In this document: one piece after another, positions 39,887 through 50,443 of the stretch
Layout of the letters: the number at the start of each line of letters is the position of its first letter
Position numbering within the stretch: the first letter of the stretch is position 1
DNA from: Vibrio panuliri
GTDB taxonomy: Bacteria > Pseudomonadota > Gammaproteobacteria > Enterobacterales > Vibrionaceae
Length of the DNA stretch: 64,000 nt
Reading direction: 5' to 3'
Assembly: GCF_009938205.1 (NCBI RefSeq)
Contig: NZ_AP019654.1
Coordinates: 186,001 to 250,000 of the forward strand
The notes under the pieces: model-generated
Seen by the model: the letters and a program-made list of their open reading frames with translations, nothing else
Told to the model about the DNA's origin: nothing
Databases searched by the model: none
Translations under genes and position numbers: made by a program

Positions 39887-39971
39887 AGGCCGAGTCGCGA
39901 TACTCAAGCCTTGCTTAATCATCTAAGCGGCTTTGGTATAACAACTCAATCTACATTGAACAGGCGGACCA

Positions 39972-41006
39972 ATGACAATTTCAAACATCAATAATGCCTA
40001 CGGGAAAGAGGTAACAATGACGGTTTTAGGTGCTGGCTCTTACGGTACCTCACTGGCTATCTCTCTCGCTCGTAATGGCGCCAATGTGGTGATTTGGGGA
40101 CATGAGCCTGAGCATATGGCGAAGCTGGAAGCCGATCGTGCAAACCAAGAGTTTTTACCGGGTATTGATTTCCCTGACTCTTTGATTGTTGAGTCAGACC
40201 TAGAAAAAGCAGTGCAAGCAAGTCGTGACTTGCTGGTGGTTGTACCAAGCCATGTGTTTGGTATTGTGCTCGGTAGCGTGAAACCTCACTTGCGTCCAGA
40301 TTCACGTATCTGTTGGGCAACCAAAGGGTTAGAGCCAGAGACGGGACGTTTATTGAAAGAGGTCGCACACGATATTCTTGGTGAAAGCTACTCATTAGCG
40401 GTGTTGTCTGGTCCTACCTTTGCCAAAGAACTGGCGATGGGGATGCCAACGGCGATTTCAGTGGCTTCACCTGACGCGCAGTTTGTGGCGGATCTACAAG
40501 AGAAGATCCACTGCAGCAAAACTTTCCGTGTTTACGCCAATAGTGACTTTACGGGTATGCAGCTCGGTGGCGCGGTGAAAAATGTTATCGCGATTGGTGC
40601 TGGTATGTCTGATGGTATTGGGTTTGGTGCCAATGCGCGTACGGCATTAATTACTCGCGGTTTGGCGGAAATGTGCCGTCTTGGCGCCGCTCTTGGGGCG
40701 CAAACGGAAACCTTTATGGGTATGGCGGGTTTGGGTGACCTTGTACTAACCTGTACGGATAATCAATCGCGCAACCGTCGTTTTGGTTTGGCATTAGGTC
40801 AAGGGAAGGATGTCGATACAGCGCAACAAGAAATTGGTCAAGTGGTAGAAGGTTACCGCAATACCAAGGAAGTGTGGATGCTAGCCCAGCGTATGGGAGT
40901 TGAGATGCCAATTGTTGACCAAATCTATCAAGTATTGTATCAAAACAAAGATGCACGCGAGGCAGCCAAAGATCTGTTAGCGCGCGATAAAAAAGCGGAA
41001 GCATAA
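39972..41006 (+). CDS. gpsA: NAD(P)-dependent glycerol-3-phosphate dehydrogenase
   Basis: A 344-residue enzyme that reduces dihydroxyacetone phosphate to sn-glycerol-3-phosphate for phospholipid synthesis. The dinucleotide loop is [10 protein letters not shown] (about 20-29); catalytic regions are [13 protein letters not shown] and [10 protein letters not shown]. The start at 39972 ([16 protein letters not shown]) keeps the leader found in other vibrios and has an AGGCGG ribosome site; the inner ATG at 40017 would be the shorter choice. It is followed by cysE, as in E. coli. Confidence 0.96.
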   Translation: MTISNINNAYGKEVTMTVLGAGSYGTSLAISLARNGANVVIWGHEPEHMAKLEADRANQEFLPGIDFPDSLIVESDLEKAVQASRDLLVVVPSHVFGIVLGSVKPHLRPDSRICWATKGLEPETGRLLKEVAHDILGESYSLAVLSGPTFAKELAMGMPTAISVASPDAQFVADLQEKIHCSKTFRVYANSDFTGMQLGGAVKNVIAIGAGMSDGIGFGANARTALITRGLAEMCRLGAALGAQTETFMGMAGLGDLVLTCTDNQSRNRRFGLALGQGKDVDTAQQEIGQVVEGYRNTKEVWMLAQRMGVEMPIVDQIYQVLYQNKDAREAAKDLLARDKKAEA

Positions 41007-41084
41007 TTCGATAGCCAGTAAGCAGAACAACAAAAGGCATCGGTCTTAACAAGGAAGTCGGTTATTTAGAAAGGTTCTATCAAT

Positions 41085-41906
41085 ATGAAGCATTGCGAAA
41101 AAAAACAGATTTGGCGGACGATAGTTCAGGAAGCTCGAGAGCAGTCTGAACAAGAGCCGATGCTGGCGAGTTTTTATCATGCAACCATCATTAAGCATGA
41201 CAGCCTATGTGCTGCGTTGAGCTATATTCTCGCTAATAAGCTTGAAACGGTATCGATGCCTGCCATGGCGGTGAGGGAAGTGGTTGAAGAGGCATTTGCC
41301 GCAGACCCAAGTATTACCGAGGCTGCTGCATGTGATATTTGTGCGACAGTCAATCGCGATCCTGCGGTTTCAATGTATTCCATCCCACTGCTTTATTTGA
41401 AAGGCTATCATGCTCTGCAAGGCTACCGCGTGGCAAACTGGTTATGGAAGCAAGGTCGAGTGGCGTTAGCGACTTACCTGCAAAACCAAATTTCAGTGGC
41501 GTGCCAAGTGGATATTCACCCTGCGGCTCGCATTGGTCGCGCCATCATGCTCGATCATGCAACTGGTATTGTTATCGGTGAAACGGCGGTGGTAGAGAAT
41601 GACGTCTCGATTCTGCAAGATGTGACGCTAGGCGGTACGGGTAAAGAAAGTGGTGATCGCCATCCAAAAATCCGCGAGGGTGTGATGATTGGTGCAGGGG
41701 CGAAGATCCTTGGCAACATTGAAGTTGGGGTTGGAGCAAAGATTGCCTCTTGCTCGGTGGTACTGCAAGAAGTTCCACCGCATACCACGGTTGCGGGTAT
41801 TCCGGCTAAAGTCGTTGGTCGCCCACAAACCGATAAGCCATCGCTCGATATGGATCAGCAATTTAACGGCAAATCACAGAAGTTTGTCCATGGTGATGGC
41901 ATCTAG
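41085..41906 (+). CDS. cysE: Serine O-acetyltransferase
   Basis: A 273-residue acetyltransferase that makes O-acetylserine from serine and acetyl-CoA, the first step of cysteine synthesis. An N-terminal helical domain is followed by a left-handed beta helix with hexapeptide repeats from IHPAARIGRAIMLDHATG (about 146-163) to NIEVGVGAKI, and the catalytic DH pair lies in LDHATG. The C-terminal tail after about residue 240 is the region that binds cysteine synthase and mediates feedback inhibition. E. coli CysE is also 273 residues. Ends in a strong bidirectional terminator. Confidence 0.96.
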   Translation: MKHCEKKQIWRTIVQEAREQSEQEPMLASFYHATIIKHDSLCAALSYILANKLETVSMPAMAVREVVEEAFAADPSITEAAACDICATVNRDPAVSMYSIPLLYLKGYHALQGYRVANWLWKQGRVALATYLQNQISVACQVDIHPAARIGRAIMLDHATGIVIGETAVVENDVSILQDVTLGGTGKESGDRHPKIREGVMIGAGAKILGNIEVGVGAKIASCSVVLQEVPPHTTVAGIPAKVVGRPQTDKPSLDMDQQFNGKSQKFVHGDGI

Positions 41907-41940
41907 CTACAGTGGCGGAATGACCGAGAGTAGAAATACA

Positions 41941-41972
41941 AAAAAGGTTGGCGAATGCCAACCTTTTTGTTT
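41941..41972. terminator. Bidirectional terminator between cysE and aphA
   Basis: AAAAAGGTTGGC / GCCAACCTTTTT with a GAAT tetraloop lies between convergent genes. Confidence 0.9.
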
Positions 41973-42014
41973 ATACCCGTCTGCACAGGTTAATCTTGTT
42001 GTGTTTGCAAATGA

Positions 42015-42554
42015 TTAAGCTAGCGCTTCTAGTTCAGCCAAAACTTCGTCTGCCCATTCAATCCATGCTTGGCGGATCAATAGGTTACGACGAAGAGTTA
42101 AGCGCTCTAAACGCTGTTGTTTATCTAAAGTTGCTGTGTTTGAGTAGTAGGCGTTTTCGATTTCTTTGTAGTGCTCTACTAACTTGCGAGACTCTTCTAC
42201 TAGCGTGGCGAGTTGGTCTTTGAACGGCGCAGAAGGTTGCACTGAGCACGCCATTAGTTTGGCAGAGAACTCATCGCGTACAGTTGGGTGCGCAGTTGGT
42301 TGGTCGAACCATTCACCGAGCGCTACACGCCCCGCGTCAGTAATCGAGTAAACTTTACGATCGGGTTTACCCTCTTGAGGTTCTAGTACACAAGTCACAA
42401 GCTGGTTTTGTGCCATCTTGTTTAGCTCGCGATAAACCTGTTGGTGGCTCGCTTTCCAGAAGTATCCGATAGTAGCAGAAAACTCTTTGGTGATGTCGTA
42501 TCCAGTTGCATCGCGAGTGCTAAGAACTGTAAGAATTACGTGTGGTAATGACAT
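42015..42554 (-). CDS. aphA: PadR-family quorum-sensing regulator AphA
   Basis: A 179-residue PadR-type winged-helix regulator with long C-terminal dimerisation helices. The start MSLPHVILTVLSTRDATGYD, with KASHQQVYRELNKM in the DNA-binding domain, is almost identical to V. cholerae AphA as I know it. AphA is the master regulator at low cell density, activates virulence genes in some vibrios and represses high-density genes. An in-frame ATG 45 bp upstream is less likely than 42554. The gene is monocistronic between cysE and ppc. Control signals visible upstream are a LuxR/HapR-like operator, a long leader and a Qrr-complementary site, which fit known regulation. Confidence 0.93.
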   Translation of the reverse strand: MSLPHVILTVLSTRDATGYDITKEFSATIGYFWKASHQQVYRELNKMAQNQLVTCVLEPQEGKPDRKVYSITDAGRVALGEWFDQPTAHPTVRDEFSAKLMACSVQPSAPFKDQLATLVEESRKLVEHYKEIENAYYSNTATLDKQQRLERLTLRRNLLIRQAWIEWADEVLAELEALA

Positions 42555-42685
42555 GTCTTCAATCCAAATGGTCAATAAACTCAAATCAACTGCCAACATC
42601 TAAATGTGCTTCTAAAGGCACGTGTGTTATGTCGATGAGGGCAGTACCAACAAAGTTGGTCATGTCACCTTAAAAAAGCCGTTAT

Positions 42686-42694
42686 TCACCTAGC
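42686..42694 (-). promoter_or_regulatory. Candidate Qrr sRNA pairing site in the aphA leader
   Basis: The aphA mRNA would read GCUAGGUGA here, a 9-nt perfect complement to UCACCUAGC in the conserved core of Vibrio Qrr sRNAs (from memory of the Qrr consensus). It is about 130 nt upstream of the start codon. Qrr sRNAs activate aphA translation in known vibrios. Confidence 0.65.
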
Positions 42695-42712
42695 TCGGTA
42701 GTGGCTACCGAG
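42694..42712 (-). other. Hairpin in the aphA leader
   Basis: CTCGGTAG / CTACCGAG with a 3-base loop, a perfect 8-bp stem directly 5' of, and sharing one base with, the Qrr pairing site. It lacks a T tract, so it is not a terminator. Confidence 0.7.
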
Positions 42713-42806
42713 ACTGCGAACTGTATATTTTATGTGTTTCGCAGGGGAGCGATATTATATCTAAATAATAAGCATAAAGTGGAATAGATGCGTTGAACTG
42801 AATAAA

Positions 42807-42828
42807 AAACTGACAAAACGCTCAATAA
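42807..42828 (-). promoter_or_regulatory. Candidate LuxR/HapR operator upstream of aphA
   Basis: On the minus strand TTATTGA-N8-TCAGTTT compares with the LuxR/HapR consensus TTATTGA-N8-TCAATAA (11 of 14 ends). If transcription starts a few bases after the TATAAT at 42754-42759, the site lies at about -60 to -81, close to the mapped HapR site of V. cholerae aphA. Confidence 0.65.
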
Positions 42829-42947
42829 ATCTTTAATCTCGAATTTTATGCTGCTGTTCTGGTTTTTATTGTCTCAAGAATGATATTTTCTATTGCTTGT
42901 CTTGGGCTGGGTGTGATTTGAATCACTAGTGATTTATCGCGTGGAGA

Positions 42948-42977
42948 TAAAAAAAGACCGCTAAAAAAGCGGTCTTT
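42948..42977 (-). terminator. Terminator after ppc
   Basis: On the minus strand AAAGACCGC / GCGGTCTTT is followed by more T residues, just past the ppc stop. Confidence 0.85.
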
Positions 42978-42998
42978 ATGCGGTTAAATACAGAATTG

Positions 42999-45632
42999 TT
43001 AGCCAGTATTGCGCATACCCGCCGCAATGCCCGCGATGGTCACCATTAAGGCTTCTTCTAGCTCAGGAGAAGGTTCGTCGACTAAGCGCGTACGATAGAG
43101 CAACTCAGCTTGAAGCATGTTGAGAGGTTCAATGTAGATATTACGCAGACGGATTGATTCTTGCCCCCAAGGATCGCTCTGCATAAGGTTTTCGTTGTTC
43201 TCAACATTCAGGACGGTTTTGATGTCCTTTTGCAACTGTTCACGTAGGCGATCGCCCAGTGGTAACAGTTCTGGATCGGCTAAGCGTTCATCGTAGTAGC
43301 GTGAAATAGCGATGTTACATTTTGAGTACACCATCTCAAGCATACCAAGGCGTGTAGAGAAGAATGGCCATTCACGGCACATCTCTTCTAGCAGCTCTTG
43401 ATGACCTCGGTCGATGGAATACTGAATTGCTTCACCCGCGCCTAACCAAGCAGGCAGAATCAGGCGGTTTTGGCTCCATGAGAAGATCCATGGAATAGCA
43501 CGTAAACTTTCAACCCCACCGTTTGGATTACGTTTTGATGGGCGAGAACCCAATGGGAGTTTACCCAGTTCTAGTTCAGGGGTAGCTTGACGGAAGTAAG
43601 GAACAAAGTCTGGTTCACCGCGCACGATACCACGGTAAGCCTCGCAGCTGACTTCTGACAAAACGTTCATCAAATCGCGCCAATCTTTCTTCGGCTCTGG
43701 TGGCGGCAGTAAGTTTGCTTCTAGAATCGCACTGGCGTACATATTGAAGCTATTGACGGCAACATCAGGTAAACCAAGCTTGAAGCGGATCATCTCACCT
43801 TGCTCTGTAACGCGTAAGCCGCCTTTCAAACTTTTTGGTGGCTGAGAGAGCAATGCCGCATGTGCAGGGGCACCACCACGACCGATAGTACCACCACGTC
43901 CGTGGAACAGTGTTAAATCAACGCCTTCCTCATCCGCTACTTTAACCAGCGATTCCATCGCATGGTATTGCGCCCAACCTGCTGACATAACTCCAGCATC
44001 TTTGGCTGAATCAGAATAGCCAATCATCACCATTTGATGATTTTGAATAAAGCCACGGTATAGGTCGATGCCCATTAGCTGCTTAATCACGGCTTCTGCG
44101 TTGTTAAGGTCATCAAGCGTTTCAAACAGTGGACACACATCCATGCGGTAAGGGCAACCCGCTTCTTGCAGCAAGAGGTGCACGGCTAGAACATCTGAGG
44201 CTGTGCGAGCCATTGAAATGACGTAGGCACCAAAAGAGTCGCGTGGTTGTGCTGCGATAATGCGGCACGTATCTAACACTTCTTGTACTGGTGCTGATGG
44301 TTGCCAATCACGTGGTAGCAGGGGACGCTTGGAGCTCAGTTCTTGAGTTAGGAACGAGATTTTGTCTTGCTCGCTCCACTGGTCGTAGTCTCCTAAACCA
44401 AGGTAGCGTGTTAGCTCAGAGATCACCTCTGAATGGCGCGTGCTTTCCTGACGAATATCAAGACGCACAAGATGGACGCCAAATGCTTTAACGCGGCGCA
44501 GAGTATCAAGTAGTGAGCCATCGGCAATCACACCCATGCCGCACTCATGTAGCGACTTGTAACAAGCTAGTAGTGGCTTCCAAAGCTGATCTGCATGCTG
44601 CAATGGCGCTTTAACTGCGAGTTTTTGACCTTGAATCTTGGCATCAAGGATATCTTTCGTTTCGTTAAGCAGTTTACGCAGTGATTTCAGAATCGCTCGA
44701 TAAGGTTCATGCTCATCTTCGCCAGCTAAGGCGCGTACTTCGTCATTGCTGCGAGTCATCGACAGTTCGCTGACCAGTTCGTTGATGTCACCCAAATAGA
44801 GATCGGCAGCTTTCCAACGGGATAGCAGCAGTACTTCACGTGTGATGGTGTGAGTAACAAATGGGTTGCCATCGCGGTCTCCGCCCATCCAAGATGAGAA
44901 GTGCACCGGCGCAGCGTCAATTGGCAGTGCTTCACCAAGATAGGCTTCAAGCTTGCCATCTAACTCGCGTAGAAATTCAGGGACGGCTTCCCACAGAGAA
45001 TTTTCGACTACGGCAAAGCCCCATTTCGCTTCATCAAGAGGTGTTGGACGTTGTTGGCGAATCGTATCTGAGTGCCAACCTTGCGCAATCAGTTGCTCTA
45101 AACGACGTTCGGTTTTTTGGCGTTCTTTGACCGACAGGTCGCTAAGTTCTAGTTTCGATAAACACTCGTTAATCTTGACCAACTTGTTGATCATGGTACG
45201 GCGAGTAATTTCTGTAGGATGGGCAGTCAGAACCAGTTCAATGTTTAGGTCGCGGACGGCTTGAGCCGTATCCAGTTTGCTCACCTTGTGCTGGCTTAGT
45301 TTGGAAAACAGCGTGTTAATCGCATCAGGTTCACAAACGTGCGCATCACAGTGACGTGAAATAGTGTGGTATTGCTCTGCCATATTGGTCAGATTGAGAA
45401 ACTGGTTAAAAGCGTGAGCAACAGGGGTAAGTTGCTCATTTGGTAAGCTCTTAATTTCTTCGATAAGATGTTCGCGGTCTGCTTGGTTACCAGAGCGTGC
45501 AGATTTAGAAAGCTTACGTATGGTTTCTACTTTCTCAAGAATCACGTCTCCATGTGCATCCTTGATAGTATTACCGAGCAAGTGACCCAACATGCTCACA
45601 TTACTACGTAGAGCAGAGTATTTCTCGTTCAT
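42999..45632 (-). CDS. ppc: Phosphoenolpyruvate carboxylase
   Basis: An 877-residue enzyme that carboxylates PEP to oxaloacetate to refill the TCA cycle. The start at 45632 ([15 protein letters not shown]) has an AGGATGATA ribosome site; a longer frame upstream is not conserved. The catalytic histidine is in [13 protein letters not shown], and the later motifs [10 protein letters not shown] and [14 protein letters not shown] are intact. The C-terminus NTG is the family ending. E. coli Ppc is 883 residues. Monocistronic with a terminator; it lies between aphA and argE. Confidence 0.97.
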   Translation of the reverse strand: MNEKYSALRSNVSMLGHLLGNTIKDAHGDVILEKVETIRKLSKSARSGNQADREHLIEEIKSLPNEQLTPVAHAFNQFLNLTNMAEQYHTISRHCDAHVCEPDAINTLFSKLSQHKVSKLDTAQAVRDLNIELVLTAHPTEITRRTMINKLVKINECLSKLELSDLSVKERQKTERRLEQLIAQGWHSDTIRQQRPTPLDEAKWGFAVVENSLWEAVPEFLRELDGKLEAYLGEALPIDAAPVHFSSWMGGDRDGNPFVTHTITREVLLLSRWKAADLYLGDINELVSELSMTRSNDEVRALAGEDEHEPYRAILKSLRKLLNETKDILDAKIQGQKLAVKAPLQHADQLWKPLLACYKSLHECGMGVIADGSLLDTLRRVKAFGVHLVRLDIRQESTRHSEVISELTRYLGLGDYDQWSEQDKISFLTQELSSKRPLLPRDWQPSAPVQEVLDTCRIIAAQPRDSFGAYVISMARTASDVLAVHLLLQEAGCPYRMDVCPLFETLDDLNNAEAVIKQLMGIDLYRGFIQNHQMVMIGYSDSAKDAGVMSAGWAQYHAMESLVKVADEEGVDLTLFHGRGGTIGRGGAPAHAALLSQPPKSLKGGLRVTEQGEMIRFKLGLPDVAVNSFNMYASAILEANLLPPPEPKKDWRDLMNVLSEVSCEAYRGIVRGEPDFVPYFRQATPELELGKLPLGSRPSKRNPNGGVESLRAIPWIFSWSQNRLILPAWLGAGEAIQYSIDRGHQELLEEMCREWPFFSTRLGMLEMVYSKCNIAISRYYDERLADPELLPLGDRLREQLQKDIKTVLNVENNENLMQSDPWGQESIRLRNIYIEPLNMLQAELLYRTRLVDEPSPELEEALMVTIAGIAAGMRNTG

Positions 45633-45919
45633 TATCATCCTGCCTTGTAAAAAAATTACATCCATTGTTCCTTGTCGATAGACAATCTAGCTAAAAATAT
45701 CGCCAACCGTCAAATAGTGCCAGCTAATTTTGCACAAATGGCGTTAATTAGTTTAATTCGAACTATATGGTTTATTTTGCCTAAATTACTGAAATTTTAT
45801 TACAGATTCGCTCTTTTTTTAACCACTTTAGACTGTTTTATTCTCTCTCCCTATTGGGCTTTAGTCGCGATGTGAAGGAAAAGCAATGGTCTTATCGCTT
45901 GCCATCTTTGCCCAGTCAT

Positions 45920-47059
45920 CTAGTCGAAGCAGTATTGGTAAATCGACTTGGAAAGAATATTGATGGTGGGATCGATAAACTCAAACGCCAAAAACTCATC
46001 TGGCTGATGAGCTTGCTCAATCGAGCCGGGGCCTAGCACTAGGGTCGGGCAGAGCTGACTTAAAAATGGCGCTTCAGTGCAGTAGTTGACGGTTTCAGAA
46101 GGGGTTTGGCAAAGCTGCTCAACACCATGAACAAAAGGGTGGTCATGTTGGCATTCAAATCCGGGTACAGGATCGTGCAGAGGAGTAATCGCAATTCGTC
46201 CTGGCCACTTAGCTTGTACCTCTTGCAATGCAGCGCGCAACATATTGTCCAAACCATCGAGGCTGATTCCCGGTAAGGGGCGGACATCGTAGTGCAATTC
46301 ACAGCAGCCGCAAATGCGATTAGCACTGTCACCACCATGGATATGACCTAGGTTCAAGGTTGGGTTGGGAATAGCAAAACCTGGGTGGTGATACTCTTTA
46401 ATTAACTTGTCACGCAATTTCATCAAGGCAAATAACACTTCGTGCATGATCTCGATTGCATTAACCCCCAATCCGGGATCGGAAGAGTGACCTGATTTGC
46501 CTGTTACCCGCACCGCATTCGCCACATGGCCTTTGTGGCCGCGCACAGGAACCAAGCTGGTGGGTTCACCAATAATACAGTAATCCGGCTTGATCGGCGT
46601 ATTGTCGGTAAAGTGGCGCGCCCCTAGCATGGTGGTTTCTTCGTCACAGGTCGCCAAAATATAGAGGGGTTTGGTTTGTTTACTCCAATCTACCTTCTTT
46701 ACCGCTTCAATGATAAAGGCAAAAAAGCCTTTCATGTCTGCAGTACCTAAGCCATAGAAACGATTGTTTGCTTCCGTTAGGGCATGGGGTTCGAAATTCC
46801 AGCGGCCTTGGTCAAATGGCACGGTATCACTGTGTCCAGCCAAAAGCAGTCCACCTTCGCCGTGGCCTTTTTTGGCCACTAGGTTGTACTTTCCTGGCGC
46901 TGCTTGGATTACATCCACCGAAAAATCGAGATCTTTCAACCAGGTGGCAAGTTTGTCTATAACCTGCTGATTACCCTCATCCCAACTTGGATCAGATGAG
47001 CTAATTGAAGAGGTAGAGATTAGGCCGCGATAGACCTCAATAAAGCTAGGTAGTTGCAT
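45920..47059 (-). CDS. argE: Acetylornithine deacetylase
   Basis: A 379-residue M20-family zinc hydrolase that releases ornithine from N-acetylornithine. The start at 47059 ([16 protein letters not shown]) is the conserved one; an earlier in-frame start is not. Metal-binding segments are [21 protein letters not shown] and [14 protein letters not shown], with the catalytic glutamates of the EE pair. It is divergent from argCBGH, and both lie beside ARG boxes, the classic argE-argCBH arrangement. Cobalt or zinc dependence is known in the family. Confidence 0.95.
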   Translation of the reverse strand: MQLPSFIEVYRGLISTSSISSSDPSWDEGNQQVIDKLATWLKDLDFSVDVIQAAPGKYNLVAKKGHGEGGLLLAGHSDTVPFDQGRWNFEPHALTEANNRFYGLGTADMKGFFAFIIEAVKKVDWSKQTKPLYILATCDEETTMLGARHFTDNTPIKPDYCIIGEPTSLVPVRGHKGHVANAVRVTGKSGHSSDPGLGVNAIEIMHEVLFALMKLRDKLIKEYHHPGFAIPNPTLNLGHIHGGDSANRICGCCELHYDVRPLPGISLDGLDNMLRAALQEVQAKWPGRIAITPLHDPVPGFECQHDHPFVHGVEQLCQTPSETVNYCTEAPFLSQLCPTLVLGPGSIEQAHQPDEFLAFEFIDPTINILSKSIYQYCFD

Positions 47060-47103
47060 ATTATCTTCGATTCCCTGTTGACAGATGTTAACTAAGAAGG
47101 TAA

Positions 47104-47142
47104 AACACATATTAAATCATTTTTAATGAATAAAAAATCATT
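47104..47142. promoter_or_regulatory. ArgR operator (two ARG boxes) between argE and argC
   Basis: The 18-mer at 47125-47142 (AATGAATAAAAAATCATT) matches wnTGAATwwwwATTCAnw with one core mismatch. Exactly 3 bp to its left a weaker box (47104-47121) has AATCA for its right half. Pairs 3 bp apart are the normal ArgR hexamer target. It lies between the divergent promoters. Confidence 0.85.
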
Positions 47143-47223
47143 AAAAAGCAGTTTAAATAGTTTTTTAGTCACACGGCTCTGCCGACTAAGCGTGACCAAC
47201 TACAGATGATATGGATGTCTACG

Positions 47224-48225
47224 ATGCTAAAAACGACCATCATTGGTGCCACTGGCTATACCGGAGCAGAGCTTGCGCTGATGGTGTACAAACACCCAGA
47301 GCTTACGCTATCAGGTTTATATGTTTCCGCCAACAGTGCAGATGCGGGAACGCCGCTTTCAGCATTACACGGGAAGCTGTCTGGTTTGGTGGACGACTGT
47401 GTTCAGCCTTTGGTGGATATCGAAGCAGTAGCCAAAAATGCAGATGTGGTTTTTCTCGCAACAGCGCATGAAGTGAGCCACGACTTAGCCCCTATACTCC
47501 TTGAGCACGGTTGCCAAGTTTTTGACCTGTCTGGAGCATTTCGGGTCAAAAAGAATGGCTTCTACCCATCGTTTTATGGTTTTGAGCATCAGCATGAACA
47601 ATGGCTAGACAACGCTGCTTACGGACTTGCGGAATGGGCGAGTGAGGATATCAAGCAAAGCCAATTGATTGCGGTTCCTGGTTGTTATCCAACGGCATCG
47701 CAGTTGGCGATTAAACCTTTGCTTGCTGCAGGCTTAATTGATACCAATCAGTGGCCAGTGATTAATGCCACCAGTGGTGCTTCTGGCGCAGGTCGTAAGG
47801 CAACGTTAGCCAACAGTTTATGTGAAGTGAGCTTACAACCTTATGGTGTCTTTGCTCATCGTCACCAGCCGGAAATTGCCACCCACCTAGGTTGCGACGT
47901 TATTTTTACCCCGCACTTAGCGGATTTTAAACGTGGCATTCTCGCCACCATCACAATGAAATTGACCGCTGGTACAAGTTCAGACCAAGTAGCCAAAGCA
48001 TTGACTTGCGCATATCAAGATAAGCCTCTAGTGCGCTTAGTTGATGGGATGCCGAAGTTGCAAAATGTCCAGTTTACTCCTTTCTGTGATATTGGCTGGC
48101 AAGTTCAAGGCGAACACATCATTGTTTGCGCAGTGATTGATAACTTACTAAAAGGTGCATCGAGTCAAGCGATGCAGTGTCTCAACATCCATTATGGATA
48201 CCCTGAGCTTACGGCACTGATTTAA
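47224..48225 (+). CDS. argC: N-acetyl-gamma-glutamyl-phosphate reductase
   Basis: A 333-residue NADPH enzyme, third step of arginine synthesis. The start at 47224 ([17 protein letters not shown]) is the conserved one; in-frame ATGs at 47206 and 47215 are alternatives and none has a strong ribosome site. The NADP loop is [10 protein letters not shown], and the catalytic cysteine lies in [11 protein letters not shown] (about 146-156). First gene of argCBGH. ARG boxes lie about 80 bp upstream. Confidence 0.95.
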   Translation: MLKTTIIGATGYTGAELALMVYKHPELTLSGLYVSANSADAGTPLSALHGKLSGLVDDCVQPLVDIEAVAKNADVVFLATAHEVSHDLAPILLEHGCQVFDLSGAFRVKKNGFYPSFYGFEHQHEQWLDNAAYGLAEWASEDIKQSQLIAVPGCYPTASQLAIKPLLAAGLIDTNQWPVINATSGASGAGRKATLANSLCEVSLQPYGVFAHRHQPEIATHLGCDVIFTPHLADFKRGILATITMKLTAGTSSDQVAKALTCAYQDKPLVRLVDGMPKLQNVQFTPFCDIGWQVQGEHIIVCAVIDNLLKGASSQAMQCLNIHYGYPELTALI

Positions 48226-48247
48226 TCAGTCATATCAAGGAGCAGTT

Positions 48248-49039
48248 ATGACAGATAACACACAACATCCATTAGTGATCAAACTGGGCGGCGCGGCGTT
48301 GTCGTGTACTAATACCCTAAGCCAAGTATTTGGTGCGATTGCTAACTATCAAGTTCAAGCATTGCGTCCGATTGTGATTGTGCATGGCGGCGGGTACTTA
48401 GTGGACGATTTGATGAAGCAGTTACAGTTGCCTACGGTCAAAAAGCAGGGCTTACGTGTGACACCTTATGATCAAATCGGTGTGATTGCAGGCGCGTTGG
48501 CGGGGACGGCGAACAAGCAATTGCAAGGACAAGCGATCAAAGATGGTTTAAATGCGGTGGGTTTGAGTTTAGCTGATGGCGGATTGTGCCATATAGAAGA
48601 ATTAGACCCAGAGCTTGGCGCTGTCGGCAAAGCATCACCTGGTAATCCTGCTGTGTTACAAGCCATCTTGGCGACGGGGGCGTTACCTATCATCAGTTCA
48701 ATTGGTTTGACTAATGACGGTCAAATGATGAACGTCAATGCCGACCAAGCGGCAGTTGCAGTCGCAGGGGCATTGGATGCGGAACTGGTTCTGCTCTCTG
48801 ATGTAAGCGGCGTATTGGATGGTAAAGGTAACTTAATCAAAAGCCTAGATGAGACTAAAGCCTATCAACTTATTGAAGGTCAAGTGATCACTGACGGCAT
48901 GATCGTTAAGGTTAAGGCGGCTCTAGAAGCGGCAAATGACCTTGGTCGCCCAATCGAAGTGGCCACTTGGCGCTACCCAGAAAAATTAGCCCAGCTTTTT
49001 GCTGGCAAGAGCATCGGCACGCAATTTCTGCCGCAGTAA
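48248..49039 (+). CDS. argB: Acetylglutamate kinase
   Basis: A 263-residue amino-acid kinase that phosphorylates N-acetylglutamate. It starts [20 protein letters not shown], and KLGGAAL carries the ATP-contact lysine; [12 protein letters not shown] and [12 protein letters not shown] are the substrate and nucleotide motifs. No N-terminal helix of the arginine-sensitive hexameric type is present, so it should be of the E. coli-like arginine-insensitive dimer type. AAGGAGCAGTT is a strong ribosome site, 22 bp after argC. Confidence 0.95.
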   Translation: MTDNTQHPLVIKLGGAALSCTNTLSQVFGAIANYQVQALRPIVIVHGGGYLVDDLMKQLQLPTVKKQGLRVTPYDQIGVIAGALAGTANKQLQGQAIKDGLNAVGLSLADGGLCHIEELDPELGAVGKASPGNPAVLQAILATGALPIISSIGLTNDGQMMNVNADQAAVAVAGALDAELVLLSDVSGVLDGKGNLIKSLDETKAYQLIEGQVITDGMIVKVKAALEAANDLGRPIEVATWRYPEKLAQLFAGKSIGTQFLPQ

Positions 49040-49110
49040 AACATTCGTTTAGAAAGTAATAACAAGGATTAGTACCTAGGCCGTTAAACGCTTAGGCTCG
49101 GAGAGTGAAA

Positions 49111-50328
49111 ATGAGCAAAGTAAACGTAAACAAAGTAGTTGTAGCTTACTCTGGTGGTCTCGATACCTCAGTGATTATTCCATGGTTGAAAGAGAACTAC
49201 GATTGCGAAGTAGTGGCATTTGTTGCCGATGTAGGTCAAGGCTTTTATGAACTGGATGGCATCGAAGAAAAAGCGCTCGCCTCTGGTGCATCAGAATGCT
49301 ACGTGGTTGATTTAAAAGAAGAGATGGTGGCTGAGTATATCAACCCAACTCTAAAAACGGGTGCATGTTACGAAGGTAAATATCTGCTAGGTACTTCAAT
49401 GGCTCGTCCAATCATTGCAAAAGCGCAAGTGGAAATCGCACGTAAAGTGGGCGCCGATGCGCTTTGTCATGGTTGTACTGGTAAAGGTAACGACCAAGTT
49501 CGTTTTGAAGGTGCGTTTGCCGCTCTAGCACCGGACCTTAAAGTGATTGCTCCATGGCGTGAATGGGATTTGGTTAGCCGTGAAGAGTGCTTGGATTATC
49601 TCGAAGCGCGTAATATCCCTTGTTCAGCGTCAATTACAAAAATCTACTCTCGTGATGCTAACGCATGGCACCTATCAACTGAAGGCGGCGTGCTCGAGAA
49701 CACTTGGAATCCAACGAATGAAGATTGCTGGGCTTGGACTGTCGATCCAGAACAAGCGCCAAATGAAGCAGAATACGTCACACTAAAAGTTGAAAAAGGC
49801 GAAGTTGTCGCGGTAGACGGCGAAGCAATGACGCCTTACAACGCATTGGTTTATCTCAATGACAAAGGTGCAAAGCACGGTGTTGGTCGTATTGATATCG
49901 TTGAGAACCGTCTAGTGGGTATGAAGTCTCGTGGTTGTTATGAAACTCCGGGAGGCACCATCATCATGGAAGCGCTACGTGGCGTGGAGCAACTTGTGCT
50001 CGACAAAACTTCTTTCGAGTTTCGTGAAGAGCTCGGTGTGAAAGCGGCGCAACTTGTATACGATGGTCGTTGGTTTACGCCACTGTGTAAATCTGTGTTA
50101 GCAGCTGCTGAAGAACTGGCACAAGATGTTAATGGCGAAGTGGTGATTAAGCTTTACAAAGGTCAGGCAACGGTGACACAAAAACGTTCTGACAACAGTT
50201 TGTACAGCGAAGAGTTTGCTACGTTTGGCGCTGATGAAGTGTATGACCAAAGCCATGCTGGTGGCTTTATCCGCCTCTACTCGCTTTCAAGCAGAATCAG
50301 AGCGCTAAACGCAGCCAATAAAAAATAA
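49111..50328 (+). CDS. argG: Argininosuccinate synthase
   Basis: A 405-residue ligase that joins citrulline and aspartate with ATP. The start at 49111 ([20 protein letters not shown]) sits behind GGAGAGTGAAA; the GTG two codons earlier is less likely. The PP-loop AYSGGLDTS binds ATP, and [14 protein letters not shown] binds citrulline and aspartate. Placed in argCBGH between argB and argH, where many bacteria keep it apart. Normal length. Confidence 0.96.
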   Translation: MSKVNVNKVVVAYSGGLDTSVIIPWLKENYDCEVVAFVADVGQGFYELDGIEEKALASGASECYVVDLKEEMVAEYINPTLKTGACYEGKYLLGTSMARPIIAKAQVEIARKVGADALCHGCTGKGNDQVRFEGAFAALAPDLKVIAPWREWDLVSREECLDYLEARNIPCSASITKIYSRDANAWHLSTEGGVLENTWNPTNEDCWAWTVDPEQAPNEAEYVTLKVEKGEVVAVDGEAMTPYNALVYLNDKGAKHGVGRIDIVENRLVGMKSRGCYETPGGTIIMEALRGVEQLVLDKTSFEFREELGVKAAQLVYDGRWFTPLCKSVLAAAEELAQDVNGEVVIKLYKGQATVTQKRSDNSLYSEEFATFGADEVYDQSHAGGFIRLYSLSSRIRALNAANKK

Positions 50329-50443
50329 TCGGCAGTTTAACCTGCCAGAATGAATAAGCTCAGCGGAGTCTGAGTAATGTGACCGACTTAAGGATCTAGC
50401 CATTGCGCTCTGGCTGGATCCTTTGATTATCAGGAGAGATGCA

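Larger units (their letters stand above)
42555..42998. other. aphA upstream region and ppc 3' flank
   Basis: This 444-bp gap holds the aphA leader (about 190 nt), a -10-like TATAAT on the minus strand at 42754-42759, an operator candidate at 42807-42828 and the ppc terminator at 42948. No gene is supported in it. Confidence 0.7.
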
